From contig NZ_BAAAUX010000004.1 in the NCBI RefSeq assembly GCF_039534165.1, forward strand, positions 1-64,000: a stretch of DNA of 64,000 bases, read 5' to 3'. Position 1 is the stretch's first letter, and every line of letters starts with the position of its first letter. Below the pieces are notes generated by a model. That model worked only from the letters and a program-made list of their open reading frames with translations. It was not told the origin of the DNA and made no database searches. This stretch comes from Saccharopolyspora_D taberi. Lineage in GTDB: Bacteria > Actinomycetota > Actinomycetes > Mycobacteriales > Pseudonocardiaceae. This document shows, piece by piece, positions 8,483-16,583 of this stretch. A program made the position numbers and the translations under genes.

Positions 8483-9822
8483 CGCTCCCCTCCCAGGTTC
8501 GCGCGGAACAGCTCGACGACGCGCCGGAACGTGTCAGCCGTTGCGCGGGCGTTGGCCTGCGGCGTCCCGCCGCCCTCGGCCCACACGACGCCGGGCACCA
8601 GCGGGAACGCCGTGGTGTAGCTGGTCGGCAGGTTCGGCACGTCGAGGATGAAGTGCCCGGCGCCGGGCTGGACGACGTGCTCGGCGCGCCCGCCGAGCCG
8701 GTCGGCGGCGATGCCCATGAGGCGCGGCGACGGCCACATCTCGTCCCGCTCGCCCGAGATGAGCAGCACCGACCCGTTGATCCGCTCCACCGGGATCGAC
8801 GCGCGTTCGCGCTGCTCCGGCGTCGCGGAGTTCACGAACCCGCTGAAACCGCCGCCGAACCGCACCGGACGTCCGTGCAGCAGCGGGGCGATCCCGGCCA
8901 GCGGGCTCCCGCCGTTGCCCGGGGCCACGGGCACGTCCTTCCCGTCCTTGGTCCACGACGACCCCGCGGCCTGGATTCCCGGGAAAACCACCCCGGATCC
9001 GACCACCGAAGCCACCGCGCCGACGTGCGGTGCGGACGATCCCAGCAGCAGCGCGAACTCCCCGCCCTTGGACATCCCGACCACGCCGACCTGCCCGTCG
9101 CCGACCTCCGGCCGCGCCCGCAGCCAGTCCACCGCGCGCGTGCCGTACTCGACCGGGATCCGGCCCAGCGCAGGCGGAAGGCCCTCGACGCCGAAGTAGG
9201 CGAGGCCGAGCGTCGCGAAGCCGCGTCCGGCCAGCAGCCTGGCCAGCCGCGGGTTCGGCCTGCCACCTTCCGAACCGCCGAGCAGGACCACGCCGGGATG
9301 CGGCCCCGGTCCCGGCGGCAGGTACAGGTCGGCCACCAGACCGTCCTCGGCCACCGGAAACGACCGGACCCCGGGCGCGTGCAGGCGGCGGACCAGCGGC
9401 TTGCGCACCAGCGTCCGCCCGTCGACGTCGACTCCGATCGTCAGCCGGACCTCCCCGCTGCCGAGCGCGGGGCGCGGGTCGGAAACCGCCATCCCGTCCG
9501 GCAACCGCATCGACCAGAGCAGGCCGTCGGGCTCGACCCCGCGGTAGGAGCCGCCGGACGGCGCGTGCTCGGACGGGTCGACGCGGCCGGTCCGGTCGGC
9601 GGCGAAGGTGCCCCACGACGTCCAGGACTTGCCTTCGTCGTCGACCATCCGGGCCCAGAGCGTGGCCGCCGAGCCCGGCACGAGGCCGCTGACGGACACG
9701 TCGAGCGGTTCGTCGATCGACAGGCCGTCCGCCCCGACGTCGAGCGCCGGTGGCGGCGGGGAAGCTCGCGAGCAGCCTCCGAGTACGAACAACGCCAGCA
9801 GGATCAGGAAAAACCGTCGCAT
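8479..9822 (-). CDS. Lipoprotein of the acyl-CoA thioesterase/BAAT family
   Basis: A 447-residue protein: signal peptide and lipobox (FVLGGC near residue 13), an N-terminal beta domain (about 30-170) as in acyl-CoA thioester hydrolase / bile acid-CoA:amino acid N-acyltransferases, then an alpha/beta-hydrolase domain. The nucleophile elbow is GMSKGG (Ser in place of the mammalian BAAT Cys), the acid is in SGERDEMW and the His in GAGHF. Ser favours hydrolysis over amide transfer. An extracytoplasmic location is unusual for an acyl-CoA enzyme, so the substrate may be another ester. ATG at 9822 fits the signal peptide; it is coupled to the downstream membrane protein. Confidence 0.78.
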   Translation of the reverse strand: MRRFFLILLALFVLGGCSRASPPPPALDVGADGLSIDEPLDVSVSGLVPGSAATLWARMVDDEGKSWTSWGTFAADRTGRVDPSEHAPSGGSYRGVEPDGLLWSMRLPDGMAVSDPRPALGSGEVRLTIGVDVDGRTLVRKPLVRRLHAPGVRSFPVAEDGLVADLYLPPGPGPHPGVVLLGGSEGGRPNPRLARLLAGRGFATLGLAYFGVEGLPPALGRIPVEYGTRAVDWLRARPEVGDGQVGVVGMSKGGEFALLLGSSAPHVGAVASVVGSGVVFPGIQAAGSSWTKDGKDVPVAPGNGGSPLAGIAPLLHGRPVRFGGGFSGFVNSATPEQRERASIPVERINGSVLLISGERDEMWPSPRLMGIAADRLGGRAEHVVQPGAGHFILDVPNLPTSYTTAFPLVPGVVWAEGGGTPQANARATADTFRRVVELFRANLGGER

Positions 9823-9866
9823 CGCAACCCTCTCGTCGGATCGGATGCGAACGCTGCCGTCTCCCG

Positions 9867-10658
9867 TTACTGGAGGGTCAAGCGCGCGACCGCGGCGTAG
9901 AAGCCGCTGCGCTCCGGGTGTTCGGAAGGGATGTCCGGCCGCCACTCCGGCGCGTAGACGAGCCCCGGTTCCACGAGTTCGCAGCCCGCGAGCAGTCCTT
10001 CCAGTTCCTCGCGGGATCGCGGGCAGAACGGGGTTTCGGTGTTGCCGTAGGTCTTCATCAGCGCGTCGACGTCGAGCGACGGGTCTTCGACGGTCGCGTG
10101 CGAGAGCACCAGGAAGCCCTCCTGGACCGCCTCACGGTAGGCCGCCAGCGCGGCACCGGCCTCCGCACCGGGCACGAAGTGCAGCACCGCCACCATCAGC
10201 ACCGCGACCGGTTCGCTGAAGTCGAGCAGTTCGGCGGCCCGGGTCAGCACTTCCCCGGTGTCGCGCAGATCGGCCAGGACGAACATCGTCGCCGGGTTGT
10301 CCCGCAGCAGCCGCCGCCCGTGCGCCACCGCGACCGGCTCGTGGTCGACGTAGACCACCCGGACCTCCGGGTCGTCGGCCTGCGCGATCTCGTGCACGTT
10401 GCCGACGGTCGGGATGCCCGAACCCAGGTCGAGGAACTGCCGGACGCCCTGCTCGCGGCAGAACCGCACCGCCCTGGCCAGGAAGGAGCGGTTGGCCCGC
10501 GCGCCCTCCCTGGTCCGCGGGATCAGCTCGATGAGCGCGTCGGCGGCGGCCCGGTCGACCTCGAAGTTGCTGGAACCGCCGAGGTAGTAGTCGTACATCC
10601 GGGCCGCGTTCGGCCTGCGCAGATCGGCCGACCTCGGAGCGGCCGGATCATCGGTCAT
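9867..10658 (-). CDS. SAM-dependent methyltransferase, DUF574 family
   Basis: A 263-residue protein with the family hallmark YDYYLGGSSNFEVDRAAAD (about 22-40). It has a SAM-binding motif FLDLGSGIPT, an acidic loop VVYVDHEPVAV and a conserved HFVPG segment. DUF574 proteins are abundant in actinomycetes, and their substrates are mostly unknown. It is divergent from the HAD gene with 83 bp between them. No partner gene suggests a pathway. Confidence 0.85.
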   Translation of the reverse strand: MTDDPAAPRSADLRRPNAARMYDYYLGGSSNFEVDRAAADALIELIPRTREGARANRSFLARAVRFCREQGVRQFLDLGSGIPTVGNVHEIAQADDPEVRVVYVDHEPVAVAHGRRLLRDNPATMFVLADLRDTGEVLTRAAELLDFSEPVAVLMVAVLHFVPGAEAGAALAAYREAVQEGFLVLSHATVEDPSLDVDALMKTYGNTETPFCPRSREELEGLLAGCELVEPGLVYAPEWRPDIPSEHPERSGFYAAVARLTLQ

Positions 10659-10741
10659 GGAAGGTCTCCTCGGGTTTTCTCCAGTGCGTCCTGCGACCGG
10701 CCGCCAGTAACCTCGTCGGTCCCAGACGAACGGAGATCACC

Positions 10742-11422
10742 TTGCACCGCAACCTCATCTTCGACGGCGATGACACCTTGTGGGAGAACAACGTCCTGTT
10801 CGAGCGGGCGGTCGAGCGGTTCATCGACCACCTGGCGCATCCGACGCTGAGCCGGGAGCAGGTCCGCGCCGCGCTGGACGAGATCGAGACGGTCAACGTC
10901 GTCGAGCACGGGTACGGCGTGGACGTCTTCGAGCGCAGCCTCGGCGAGTGCCTGGCGAAGCTGCGGGGCGAGCCGTCCGAACAGGACCTGGAGGTCCTGC
11001 GGGCGGCCTGCGCGCCGATCCGCGCGCAGCAGGTCGAGGTCATCGACGGCGTGCTGGAGACGCTGCGCGCGCTCTCGGAGCGGCACCGGCTGTTCCTGCT
11101 GACCAAGGGGGACCTCGCCGAGCAGACCGGGAAGATCGAGGCGTCCGGGCTGGCCGGGTTCTTCGCCGACATCGCGGTGGTGCGGGAGAAGGAGACGCCG
11201 GTCTACCTGGACTTCGTCCGCGACCGGGAGCTGGCGGCCGACGAGACCTGGATGATCGGCAACTCCCCGAAGTCCGACATCTGGCCCGCGCTGGAGGCCG
11301 GGCTGGGCGCCGTGCTCGTGCCGCACCCGATGACGTGGTCGCTGGAGGCGCGGGAGCTTCCCGACGGGCACGCGAACTTCCGGACCGTGAGCCCCTTCGC
11401 CGGACTCCGCGGGATCTTCTGA
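10742..11422 (+). CDS. HAD-family hydrolase
   Basis: A 226-residue HAD phosphatase. Motif I is FDGDDT (nucleophile Asp8, general acid Asp10), motif II is FLLTKGD, the lysine is in VREKETPVY, and motif IV is GNSPKSDI. A C1-type helical cap lies between motifs I and II. The start is TTG (10742) with a GGAG-like site nearby; no better start fits, because motif I begins at residue 7. The substrate is unknown. Free-standing, divergent from the methyltransferase. Confidence 0.85.
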   Translation: MHRNLIFDGDDTLWENNVLFERAVERFIDHLAHPTLSREQVRAALDEIETVNVVEHGYGVDVFERSLGECLAKLRGEPSEQDLEVLRAACAPIRAQQVEVIDGVLETLRALSERHRLFLLTKGDLAEQTGKIEASGLAGFFADIAVVREKETPVYLDFVRDRELAADETWMIGNSPKSDIWPALEAGLGAVLVPHPMTWSLEARELPDGHANFRTVSPFAGLRGIF

Positions 11423-11482
11423 GCCGCCTGCCCCCGCCTCCGCGGGCGTCCTGACCGGTGCCGAGGTCTTCCCCGAATAACC

Positions 11483-11509
11483 TACCGCGAGTAAGCTACT
11501 GTCGAGTAG
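11483..11509. promoter_or_regulatory. Direct repeats before the SDR, candidate operator
   Basis: TACCGCGAGTA (11483-11493) and TACTGTCGAGTA (11498-11509) form a near direct repeat. The second also contains the inverted pair CTACT-GTCG-AGTAG. They lie 25-50 bp before the SDR start in an AT-rich patch, where a TetR-like repressor could overlap a promoter. No regulator gene is adjacent. Confidence 0.3.
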
Positions 11510-11533
11510 ATAACTTGAGGTGAGGGAGTTCGC

Positions 11534-12409
11534 ATGCCGAAGCCGTCCGGCCAGGTCGTTCTGATCACCGGCGCCGCCAGGGGAATCGGCGCGGAGACCG
11601 CGCGTGAGCTCGCCCGGCGCGGTGCGCGGATCTCGCTCGTCGGCCTGGAGCCCGACGAACTCCGCGCGGTCGCCGCCGAGCTCGGCGAGGGCCACACCTG
11701 GTTCGAGGCCGACGTCACCGACCCCGGCTCGATCGAGGCCGCGGTCGCGCACACCGTCGAGGTCCTCGGCGGGATCGACGTGGTGATCGCCAACGCGGGC
11801 GTCGCGCCGTTCGGCACGGTCCGCAACCACGACCCGCGAGCCTTCACCAGGACCATCGACATCAACATCAACGGCGTGTTCCACACCGCGCGGGCGGCGC
11901 TGCCGCACGTGATCGAGCGGCGCGGGTACGTGCTGGTGGTGTCGTCGCTGTCGGCGTTCACCCCGGTCGGCGGGATGGCCGCCTACACCGCGAGCAAGGC
12001 GGGCGCGGAGGCGCTGGCCAGCGCGCTCTGCTCGGAGGTCGCGCACCTCGGGGTCGCGGTCGGCAGCGCGCACCCGTCGTGGATCGACACCGACCTGGTC
12101 CGCGAGGCCTCGTCGGACCTGCGCAGCTTCCGGGAGATGCGCAAGGCGCTGCCGTGGCCGATGCACGCGACCACCAGCGTCGAGAAGTGCGCGAAGGCGT
12201 TCGCCGACGGGGTGGAGCGCCGCGCCCGCCGCATCTACGTGCCCAGGGCGATCATGCTCATGCACTGGCTGCGCAACCTCCCGGCCTCGAAGCCGGTGTC
12301 GTGGCTGATGCGGCCGACGCTGCGCAAGCTGGTGCCGAAGATGGAGCGCGAGGTGGCAGAGCTCGGGCGTTCCTTCAGCGCGCGCAACGACCGGCTGCAA
12401 TCCAAGTGA
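11534..12409 (+). CDS. Short-chain dehydrogenase/reductase
   Basis: A 291-residue classical SDR: nucleotide-binding TGAARGIGA (about 12-20), IANAG, catalytic Ser in VVSSLSAF and the YTASK motif. About 60 residues follow the core, with a hydrophobic amphipathic stretch (IMLMHWLRNL) that could bring the enzyme to the membrane or help oligomerise. RBS GAGGTGAGGGAG precedes the ATG. Substrate unknown. Some actinobacterial SDRs of this type act on sterols or lipids, but nothing here proves it. Confidence 0.85.
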   Translation: MPKPSGQVVLITGAARGIGAETARELARRGARISLVGLEPDELRAVAAELGEGHTWFEADVTDPGSIEAAVAHTVEVLGGIDVVIANAGVAPFGTVRNHDPRAFTRTIDININGVFHTARAALPHVIERRGYVLVVSSLSAFTPVGGMAAYTASKAGAEALASALCSEVAHLGVAVGSAHPSWIDTDLVREASSDLRSFREMRKALPWPMHATTSVEKCAKAFADGVERRARRIYVPRAIMLMHWLRNLPASKPVSWLMRPTLRKLVPKMEREVAELGRSFSARNDRLQSK

Positions 12410-12440
12410 TGCCCCGAACAACGCAATCGGCGCGCCTACG

Positions 12441-12511
12441 TTCGGACCAGATCCGAACAATAGCGGAAATTCTGTTTGACTTCGGTTGGGCGCTTCACTA
12501 ACGTCCCGTTA
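12441..12511 (+). promoter_or_regulatory. Promoter with operators upstream of guanine deaminase
   Basis: TTGACT (12476-12481) and TAACGT (12499-12504) are separated by 17 bp and form a plausible sigma-70-type promoter. The inverted repeat TTCGGA-CCAGA-TCCGAA (12441-12457) lies just upstream, and TAACG-TCC-CGTTA (12499-12511) overlaps the -10. Both look like operators. The predicted transcript has a leader of roughly 185 nt. Confidence 0.4.
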
Positions 12512-12565
12512 AACAAACAGTTGAAGCGCTCTCCCGGAAGGTTGCGGGCTCCTTTCGGAAAGCGA

Positions 12566-12673
12566 CGGCACCGCCTGCGCGGTGCCGCACGTCGTGTCCG
12601 ATTTCCCGGCGGTCGGAGACGCCGGTCCCCCGAATGGCGGGGCCGGTCCGAACCGGAATTCGACTGAATTCCG
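12566..12673 (+). promoter_or_regulatory. Structured leader of the guanine deaminase gene
   Basis: At least two perfect hairpins are present: CGGCACCGC-CTGC-GCGGTGCCG (12566-12587) and CGGAATTC-GACT-GAATTCCG (12654-12673). An imperfect CCGGTCCCC/GGGGCCGG stem lies between them. The last hairpin ends 22 nt before the ATG and only about 10 nt before GAAAGGCG, so it could affect ribosome access. It lacks the consensus of the known purine riboswitch. Confidence 0.3.
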
Positions 12674-12695
12674 CACCGCTTGCGAAAGGCGAGTC

Positions 12696-14150
12696 ATGAC
12701 GAACCAGAACCAGGAGCCCTCCTCGATCCCGGCCGTCGGCCGCCGCGGCTTCCTCGCCGGGGTGGGCGCGCTCGCGGCGGTGGGCAGCGCACCGGTCGCC
12801 TACGCGACGCCCAGAGCCGCCGCGCCCGGCCGCAGCATCCACTACGGCGCTGTCCTGCACTTCCTGGCCGATCCCGGCGCCAAGCCGAACCCGGACACCT
12901 GGCAGCTGTTCGACCCGGGCGCGCTGGTCGTCGGCGCCGACGGGCACGTGGAATGGGCAGGCCCGGAAGGCGAGATCCCGCCGGAACTCGGGGACGGAAC
13001 ACCGGTCGACCACCGGGGACAGCTGATCGTCCCCGGATTCGTCGACACCCACCTCCACGCCAGCCAGGTCGACGTCATAGCCAGTTTCGGCGAGCAGTTG
13101 CTGGAATGGCTGGAGAAGTACGTGTTCCCGGCGGAGAAGGCGTTCGCGGCAGGCGACCACGCGCAGCTGGTTTCCAGCCTTTTCCTGGACACGTTGCTGG
13201 CCTCCGGAACGACCACCGCAATGGTCCACCCGACCGTGCACAAAACGTCGGTGGACGCGTTGTTCGAGGAAGCCAGGAAGCGTTCGATGCGCATTCTTTC
13301 CGGCAAGGTGCTCATGGACCGCGAGCCGTACGCGCCGCCGGATCTCAAGGACCCCAGCGTCGAGCAGGCCGAGGCGGACACCCGCGAGCTGATCGGCCGA
13401 TGGCACAACAAGGACCGGCTGACCTACTCGATCACGCCCCGGTTCGCCCCGACCTCGACCGAGGCGCTGCTGCAGATGGTCGGCCGGGTGTACCAGGAGT
13501 TCCCGGACCTGTGGTTGCAGACCCACGCCGCGGAGAACAAGGAGGAGGTCGAGACGGTCAGGGAGCTGTTCGGCGGGCGCTCCTACATCGACGTCTACGA
13601 CCGGTACGGGATGCTGGGCGGCCGGTCGCTGTACGCGCACAGCATCTACATCGACGACCAGGACCGCACCCGGCTCGCGCAGACCGGCTCGACCATCGCG
13701 TTCTGCCCGACCTCCAACCTGTTCCTCGGCAGCGGGCTGTTCGACCTGGACGCCGCGCGCGGTGCCGGGGTCCGGGTCGGCCTGGGCACCGACGTCGGCG
13801 GCGGCACCAGCTACTCGCTGCTGGTGACGCTGAACGAGGCATACAAGGTGCTCGCGCTCCAGCAGCAGAAGCTGTCCGCGCTGCGCGGCTTCTACCTGGC
13901 CACCCTCGGCGGCGCCGAGGCGCTGCACTTCGAGGACCGCATCGGCAACTTCCAGCCCCGCAAGGAGGCCGACTTCGTCGTCCTGGACTGGGCCGCGACC
14001 CCGGTCCTCAAGCGGAGGACCGAGGTGGCCAAGGACTTCCAGGAGCGGCTGTTCGCGCTGATGACGCTCGGCGACGAGCGCGCGATCCGCGCGACCTACG
14101 TCCTCGGGCAGCTCCGGTACGACCGCGGCCAGGGCATCGCGTCGCCGTGA
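12696..14150 (+). CDS. guaD: Guanine deaminase-like amidohydrolase with Tat signal
   Basis: A 484-residue metal-dependent amidohydrolase. PGFVDTHLHASQ gives the HxH metal site, LQTHAAEN and HSIYID supply further His residues, and GLGTDVGGG supplies the metal Asp; this set and spacing match guanine deaminases (guanine to xanthine). The N-terminus is odd: RRGFLAGVGALAAVGSAPVAYA is a twin-arginine signal with a cleavage site, so the enzyme should leave the cytoplasm, whereas GuaD is normally cytosolic. ATG at 12696 with GAAAGGCG upstream is chosen; an in-frame ATG at 12582 would put 38 residues before the signal. It may act on purines outside the cell; a related pterin or purine substrate is possible. 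Confidence 0.82.
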   Translation: MTNQNQEPSSIPAVGRRGFLAGVGALAAVGSAPVAYATPRAAAPGRSIHYGAVLHFLADPGAKPNPDTWQLFDPGALVVGADGHVEWAGPEGEIPPELGDGTPVDHRGQLIVPGFVDTHLHASQVDVIASFGEQLLEWLEKYVFPAEKAFAAGDHAQLVSSLFLDTLLASGTTTAMVHPTVHKTSVDALFEEARKRSMRILSGKVLMDREPYAPPDLKDPSVEQAEADTRELIGRWHNKDRLTYSITPRFAPTSTEALLQMVGRVYQEFPDLWLQTHAAENKEEVETVRELFGGRSYIDVYDRYGMLGGRSLYAHSIYIDDQDRTRLAQTGSTIAFCPTSNLFLGSGLFDLDAARGAGVRVGLGTDVGGGTSYSLLVTLNEAYKVLALQQQKLSALRGFYLATLGGAEALHFEDRIGNFQPRKEADFVVLDWAATPVLKRRTEVAKDFQERLFALMTLGDERAIRATYVLGQLRYDRGQGIASP

Positions 14151-14155
14151 ACCCG

Positions 14156-14187
14156 CGGTGGTGGGACCGGTCGCGGTCCCACCACCG
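14156..14187. terminator. Bidirectional terminator between guaD and MDR gene
   Basis: A perfect 13-bp stem CGGTGGTGGGACC / GGTCCCACCACCG with a 6-nt loop. It fills almost the whole 37-bp gap between the two convergent stop codons. Confidence 0.75.
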
Positions 14188-15111
14188 TCACGGCCGGATC
14201 GCGACCTTGCCCAGGTTGCGCCGTTCGGCGACGACCCGCACCGCCTCGGCGGCGTCGGCCAGCGGGAACTCCTCGTGCACGACCGGCCGCAGCCGCCCGC
14301 CGGCCACCGCGGACCAGAGCTCGCCGCGCATCCGCTCGACGAGTTCCGGCCGCGCCCCCGCGAGCCTGCCCATCGCGAACCCGATGACCGAACGCACTTC
14401 CGCGCGCAGCGAGTTGACCTCGATCTGCCCGCCCGGCGCGCTGAAGGACACCAGCCGACCGAACGGTGCGAGCGCGTCGACCCCGCTCCGGAGCACATCG
14501 CCGCCCACCCCGTCCGCGACGACGTCGACCGGAGCACCCCAGTCCTCGTCGTAGCAGACGACTTCGTCCGCGCCCAGCTCAGCGACGAGGTCCTTCTTGT
14601 CCGGCGATCCGACCGCCGCGACCACGCGGGACGCGCCGAGCACCCGCGCCAGCTGCACGGCCAGGTGCCCCACTCCCCCGGCCGCCGCGGTCACCAGCGC
14701 GCTCTCGCTCGGCGAGAGGCGCGCGGCGCGCAGGACACCCAGCGCCACCAGCCCGCCGCGCGCCACCACCATCGCCTCCGCCGCACCGAGCCCATCGGGC
14801 ACTGTGGACAGAAGGAACGCCGGAACGCTTGCGTACTCGGCGAAAGCACCGCTCATCACCAGTCCCGCGACGAGCTCGCCGACCTCGAAACCCCGCACGT
14901 CGGCCCCGAGCTCGACGACCTCGCCCGCGATGTCACCGCCCGGGCAGGCCGGGACCTGCGCGGCTCCGCGCAGCTGCGCCAGCAGCGGCGGTGTCACCCC
15001 GGCGGACCGCACGCGGATCAGGACCTCGCCGGACCCCGGCCGCGGGACGGGCGCGTCCTCGATCCGGAGGACGTCCGGACCGCCGTGCTCGTGGAAGCGC
15101 ACGTGGCGCAT
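14188..15111 (-). CDS. Zinc-free MDR oxidoreductase (quinone oxidoreductase type)
   Basis: A 307-residue medium-chain dehydrogenase/reductase. An N-terminal GroES-like domain (VRFHEHGGPDVLRIED) is followed by the Rossmann motif AAAGGVGHLAVQLA (about 140-153). The structural-zinc cysteine cluster and the catalytic Cys/His zinc ligands are absent, as in NADPH:quinone reductases. RBS GAAGGGAG precedes the ATG. The palindromic operator 16 bp upstream suggests control by a local repressor (TetR or MarR type), as for detoxifying reductases. Confidence 0.85.
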   Translation of the reverse strand: MRHVRFHEHGGPDVLRIEDAPVPRPGSGEVLIRVRSAGVTPPLLAQLRGAAQVPACPGGDIAGEVVELGADVRGFEVGELVAGLVMSGAFAEYASVPAFLLSTVPDGLGAAEAMVVARGGLVALGVLRAARLSPSESALVTAAAGGVGHLAVQLARVLGASRVVAAVGSPDKKDLVAELGADEVVCYDEDWGAPVDVVADGVGGDVLRSGVDALAPFGRLVSFSAPGGQIEVNSLRAEVRSVIGFAMGRLAGARPELVERMRGELWSAVAGGRLRPVVHEEFPLADAAEAVRVVAERRNLGKVAIRP

Positions 15112-15126
15112 CTGACGACTCCCTTC

Positions 15127-15141
15127 TTAGGTTCGACCTAA
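15127..15141. promoter_or_regulatory. Palindromic operator before the MDR gene
   Basis: TTAGGTtcgACCTAA is a perfect 6-bp inverted repeat with a 3-bp centre, starting 16 bp upstream of the MDR start, with an extra AGGT half-site beyond (15146-15149). Its position fits a repressor blocking the promoter. No regulator gene is adjacent. Confidence 0.5.
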
Positions 15142-15469
15142 AGATAGGTCAGGCCCACACAGGGAGGCAAGCGGGATTTGCCGCGCCCACATTTGAACCG
15201 TCAACTTCGAACCGTCAACGGAACGGGAATTCCGGGTAAAGATACGATTTCACGCCGGGAACGCGGAAATCTTCCTAGCGACAACTATCGGAAACCCTTG
15301 GGAAACCTGGCGCGAAGACGGTGTTCTCCGGCGGAAGCTCAAGGGCTCCGGAAAAGCCGGAAACAGGCCCGCGACTAAACGCGCGGACGATTTCCGGCGG
15401 CGCGCTCGGGATGGGAACCGGTGGCCGGGTTCGTCTGACGCGGGAGGCACCCGGCCACCGGAGTCCGGA
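15142..15469. other. Intergenic with VanZ terminator
   Basis: No gene seen. It holds a 14-bp near-tandem pair GAACCGTCAAC (about 15195 and 15209). It also contains a strong 13-bp hairpin CCGGTGGCCGGGT / ACCCGGCCACCGG (15418-15430 and 15449-15461), beginning 9 nt after the VanZ stop on the minus strand and taken as its terminator. Confidence 0.6.
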
Positions 15470-16138
15470 CTAGCGGACGGGCTGCCGCCGAAACGGCCGC
15501 TGACCGTGGCGGGTGCGCTCGGCCTCGATCTTGGCGATCAGGCCCCACACGGTCTGGCGCTGGTCCCCGGCGCTGTGCTGCGGCGTCAGCTCGTCGCCGC
15601 GCGTCGACCGCCAGGGCGCCCGGATCAGCAGCCCGCCGATGACCGCGCCGATCGTGTTGAGCACCACGTCATCGCTGGAGGCAACCCGGCCGCTGATCGC
15701 CAGGAACTGGACCAGCTCGATCGTGCAGGAAAGCGCCAGCGCGCCCATCGCGATCTTGCCGAGGTTGTCGAACCACGGCCAGCGCTGCGGGACCAGCATT
15801 CCCAACGGCAGCAGCAGGATCACGTTGCCCGCCAGCTGCACCCACGGCAGCGAGTCGCCCGGGTGCGCGGTGAGCGCCATCGAGACGTCGTTGCCGAGGT
15901 CGGGCCGCACCGGCAGCGGAGCGTCCTCCTGCGGCGAGAACACCAGGAACCCCACGAACAACACCGAGTAGACCAGCAGCCCGTCGATCACCGGGACGCG
16001 CAGCGTGTGCGCGGTCGGCAGGTGCCTGCTGCGCACCATGCCCGACACCGTCGCCGCCAGCACCGCCGCGGGGAACAACACCACCACGGCGGGCACGAAT
16101 CCGTCGAATGCCACCAGGACTTGATGCACGTTCGCCAC
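15470..16138 (-). CDS. VanZ-family membrane protein
   Basis: A 222-residue protein with about five membrane segments. The VanZ core is recognisable: LPWVQLAGNVILLLPLG and CTIELVQFLAISGRVASSDDV, followed by NTIGAVIGGLL. VanZ-like proteins are linked to teicoplanin tolerance in enterococci, but most actinobacterial members have no known role. GTG start with GAGGAAG upstream. A basic tail (RHGQRPFRRQ) follows the last segment. Monocistronic, with a terminator immediately downstream. Confidence 0.85.
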   Translation of the reverse strand: MANVHQVLVAFDGFVPAVVVLFPAAVLAATVSGMVRSRHLPTAHTLRVPVIDGLLVYSVLFVGFLVFSPQEDAPLPVRPDLGNDVSMALTAHPGDSLPWVQLAGNVILLLPLGMLVPQRWPWFDNLGKIAMGALALSCTIELVQFLAISGRVASSDDVVLNTIGAVIGGLLIRAPWRSTRGDELTPQHSAGDQRQTVWGLIAKIEAERTRHGQRPFRRQPVR

Positions 16139-16583
16139 ACTTCCTCTGGCCGCCGGTGCCAGGACCGCATGCGGCCCCAGGTTCGCGGCGATGCGAATTC
16201 CCGGCGACCGCGAACCAACGAATCGCAGTCATTCCCGCGATCTGGAACACCAAATCCGGGAAAAGTGTTCATCGACGGTCGGCGTTGACCGAAATCCGGG
16301 CCACCTCCGTCCCCATCCGGACGCCCATGGCAAAGATCTGAGAACAACTCGGTTGCGATGGGCAACATATCGGCCCCGGACGACCGTCCGGCGATCTTGG
16401 CAAGAAGCCGCCAATACCGGAATCCGGGGCAACGCGAGGACTTGCCGATTCCGTCCGTGCGAGGTGACGACCAGCGCAATAGCCGGGCCGGTCGAATGCG
16501 GGCCGGACTGTTCCGCGGTATTCCGCGGCGTCCGAATGCGAACGCCGCGGGGCCGGTGGTCCGGACCCCGCGGCGCGCGGGCG
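16139..16583. other. Intergenic, VanZ promoter and EspG terminator
   Basis: No gene recognised in 445 bp, and the short open frames have no family features. It contains a 10-bp hairpin CGCCGCGGGG / CCCCGCGGCG (16543-16552 and 16566-16575), starting 9 nt after the EspG stop and acting as a probable terminator. GC content is a little lower near 16200-16480, as expected of a promoter region. Confidence 0.5.

Noticed and set aside
12498..14537. 679-codon minus-strand frame
   Set aside because: Covers guanine deaminase antisense and part of the MDR gene out of frame; low-complexity composition and no motif.
15195..15219. GAACCGTCAAC tandem pair as an operator
   Set aside because: Two 11-bp copies in mid-gap, not close to a start or promoter; too little to support a role.
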